Part shown: in pieces, positions 63,652 to 64,000 of the stretch
Position numbering within the stretch: the first letter of the stretch is position 1
How the letters are laid out: every line of letters starts with the position of its first letter
NCBI GenBank assembly: GCA_932521025.1
Contig: OW051472.1
Location: 1,240,001 to 1,304,000, forward strand
Direction: 5' to 3'
Origin: Oscheius onirici
Lineage: Eukaryota > Nematoda > Chromadorea > Rhabditida > Rhabditidae
Length of the DNA stretch: 64,000 bases
Made by a program: the position numbers and the translations under genes
Notes under the pieces: model-generated
Databases searched by the model: none
Seen by the model: the letters and a program-made list of their open reading frames with translations, nothing else
What the model was told of the DNA's origin: nothing

Positions 63652-64000
63652 ATGAAACTGTCGTGTCTGCTAGTTTTTCTCAGTTATCGGCAAGTATTCA
63701 GTCAAGAGGTGAGTCGGTGTGTGAACTGTCGAGTCAGTGGCGGCTACAGAAGTGCGAGCTGTCGAGACTGGCTTTGCCCAAAAACAAGAGAGCAGGATTT
63801 CTATAATCTGAGTAAGTTTTTCAGAACTTCATGTGGATGAAGACCAAAAACGGTATGCTCTTCTCGACCGGCTGTGAATATTTGGGCTTCGATTGGTACC
63901 AGAAGCGCTCTGAGCCGACAGATTGCGAGGAAAAGTGCTTGGAGAACCCAGACTGTACTCATTACACATGGAGTGAGTATGATGGAGGAACTTGCTGGAT
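63652..64000 (+). CDS. Secreted PAN/apple-domain protein (partial, runs off the window)
   Basis: Exon 1 (63652-63708) codes a signal peptide, MKLSCLLVFLSYRQVFSQE. A 116-bp phase-0 intron contains two dispersed short units. Exon 2 begins at 63825 and stays open to the window end: MLFSTGCEYLGFDW, then DCEEKCLENPDCTHYTWSEYDGGTCW. The C-x3-C-x5-C spacing and HYTW/F..G.C pattern are those of a PAN/apple domain, which binds proteins or carbohydrates in secreted and surface proteins. More exons lie to the right. Confidence 0.75.
63714..63780 (+). repeat. Two dispersed short units in the PAN gene intron
   Basis: GTGTGTGAACTGTCGAGTCAGTGG-like and GTGCGAGCTGTCGAGACTGG-like copies are adjacent and make up most of the intron. 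Confidence 0.75.

Noticed and set aside
1-64000. CRISPR array
   Set aside because: Repeat units are dispersed and irregularly spaced in a spliced eukaryotic genome; no array structure.

Overview
The window reads as nuclear DNA of a free-living-type rhabditid nematode. The grounds are very short introns (mostly 35-75 bp) ending in TTTCAG-like acceptors, an HSP-16-type small heat-shock gene, insulin-receptor L-domain genes, a Fer-like SH2/tyrosine kinase, a DUF1248-type acetyltransferase and LysM/PAN secreted proteins. Species cannot be named from the sequence. No rRNA, CRISPR array or operon-style trans-spliced leader was seen. Exon coordinates below were joined by hand from GT..AG sites and reading-frame continuity, not from transcripts.

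Layout. 1-4 kb: tail of a proline/arginine-rich peptide gene (+) and a short secreted cadherin (-). 4-12 kb: repeat-rich DNA with two-exon secreted-peptide genes, a broken gene at 8.5 kb and a large inverted repeat at 9-9.7 kb. 12-17 kb: a divergent pair of paralogs of unknown family with identical internal exon lengths, one carrying a Cys-rich peptide gene in its first intron. 17-25 kb: single-exon Arf-like GTPase, a run of small secreted peptide genes (intact and broken), dienoyl-CoA isomerase ECH1 (-) and a nine-exon acetyltransferase (+). 25-29 kb: three tandem L-domain copies, all damaged. 29-32 kb: non-LTR remnant, fold-back element and an hsp-16 gene with heat-shock element and TATA box. 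33-38 kb: sphingomyelin synthase. 38-62 kb: two fatty-acid amide hydrolases and two peroxisomal acyl-CoA oxidases around a mucin-like membrane protein, in the order FAAH(-), ACOX(-), mucin(+), ACOX(+), FAAH(-). A broken kinase and a LysM gene lie inside or against the first FAAH on the opposite strand. 62-64 kb: a coiled-coil protein (-) and the start of a PAN-domain secreted protein (+).

Two themes stand out. First, a family of small secreted Cys-rich peptides shares one architecture: an 18-nt first exon coding M-x-x-(hydrophobic)3, a 36-40 bp phase-0 intron, then the rest of the signal peptide and a Cys-rich tail. Two sub-types are visible and several members are broken. Second, the non-coding DNA is built from recognisable mobile families: hAT-like non-autonomous elements (two with exact 8-bp target duplications and internal arrays of a family-specific short motif), several fold-back MITE families, and a short dispersed unit beginning GTGTGAACTGTCGAG found over 20 times, mainly in introns.

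Metabolically the intact enz genes point to lipid handling: ECH1 and two PTS1-bearing acyl-CoA oxidases (beta-oxidation), two FAAHs (fatty-acyl amide hydrolysis) and sphingomyelin synthase. Because these long genes are open through many exons, scattered base-calling error is an unlikely explanation for the stops and frameshifts in the broken genes.
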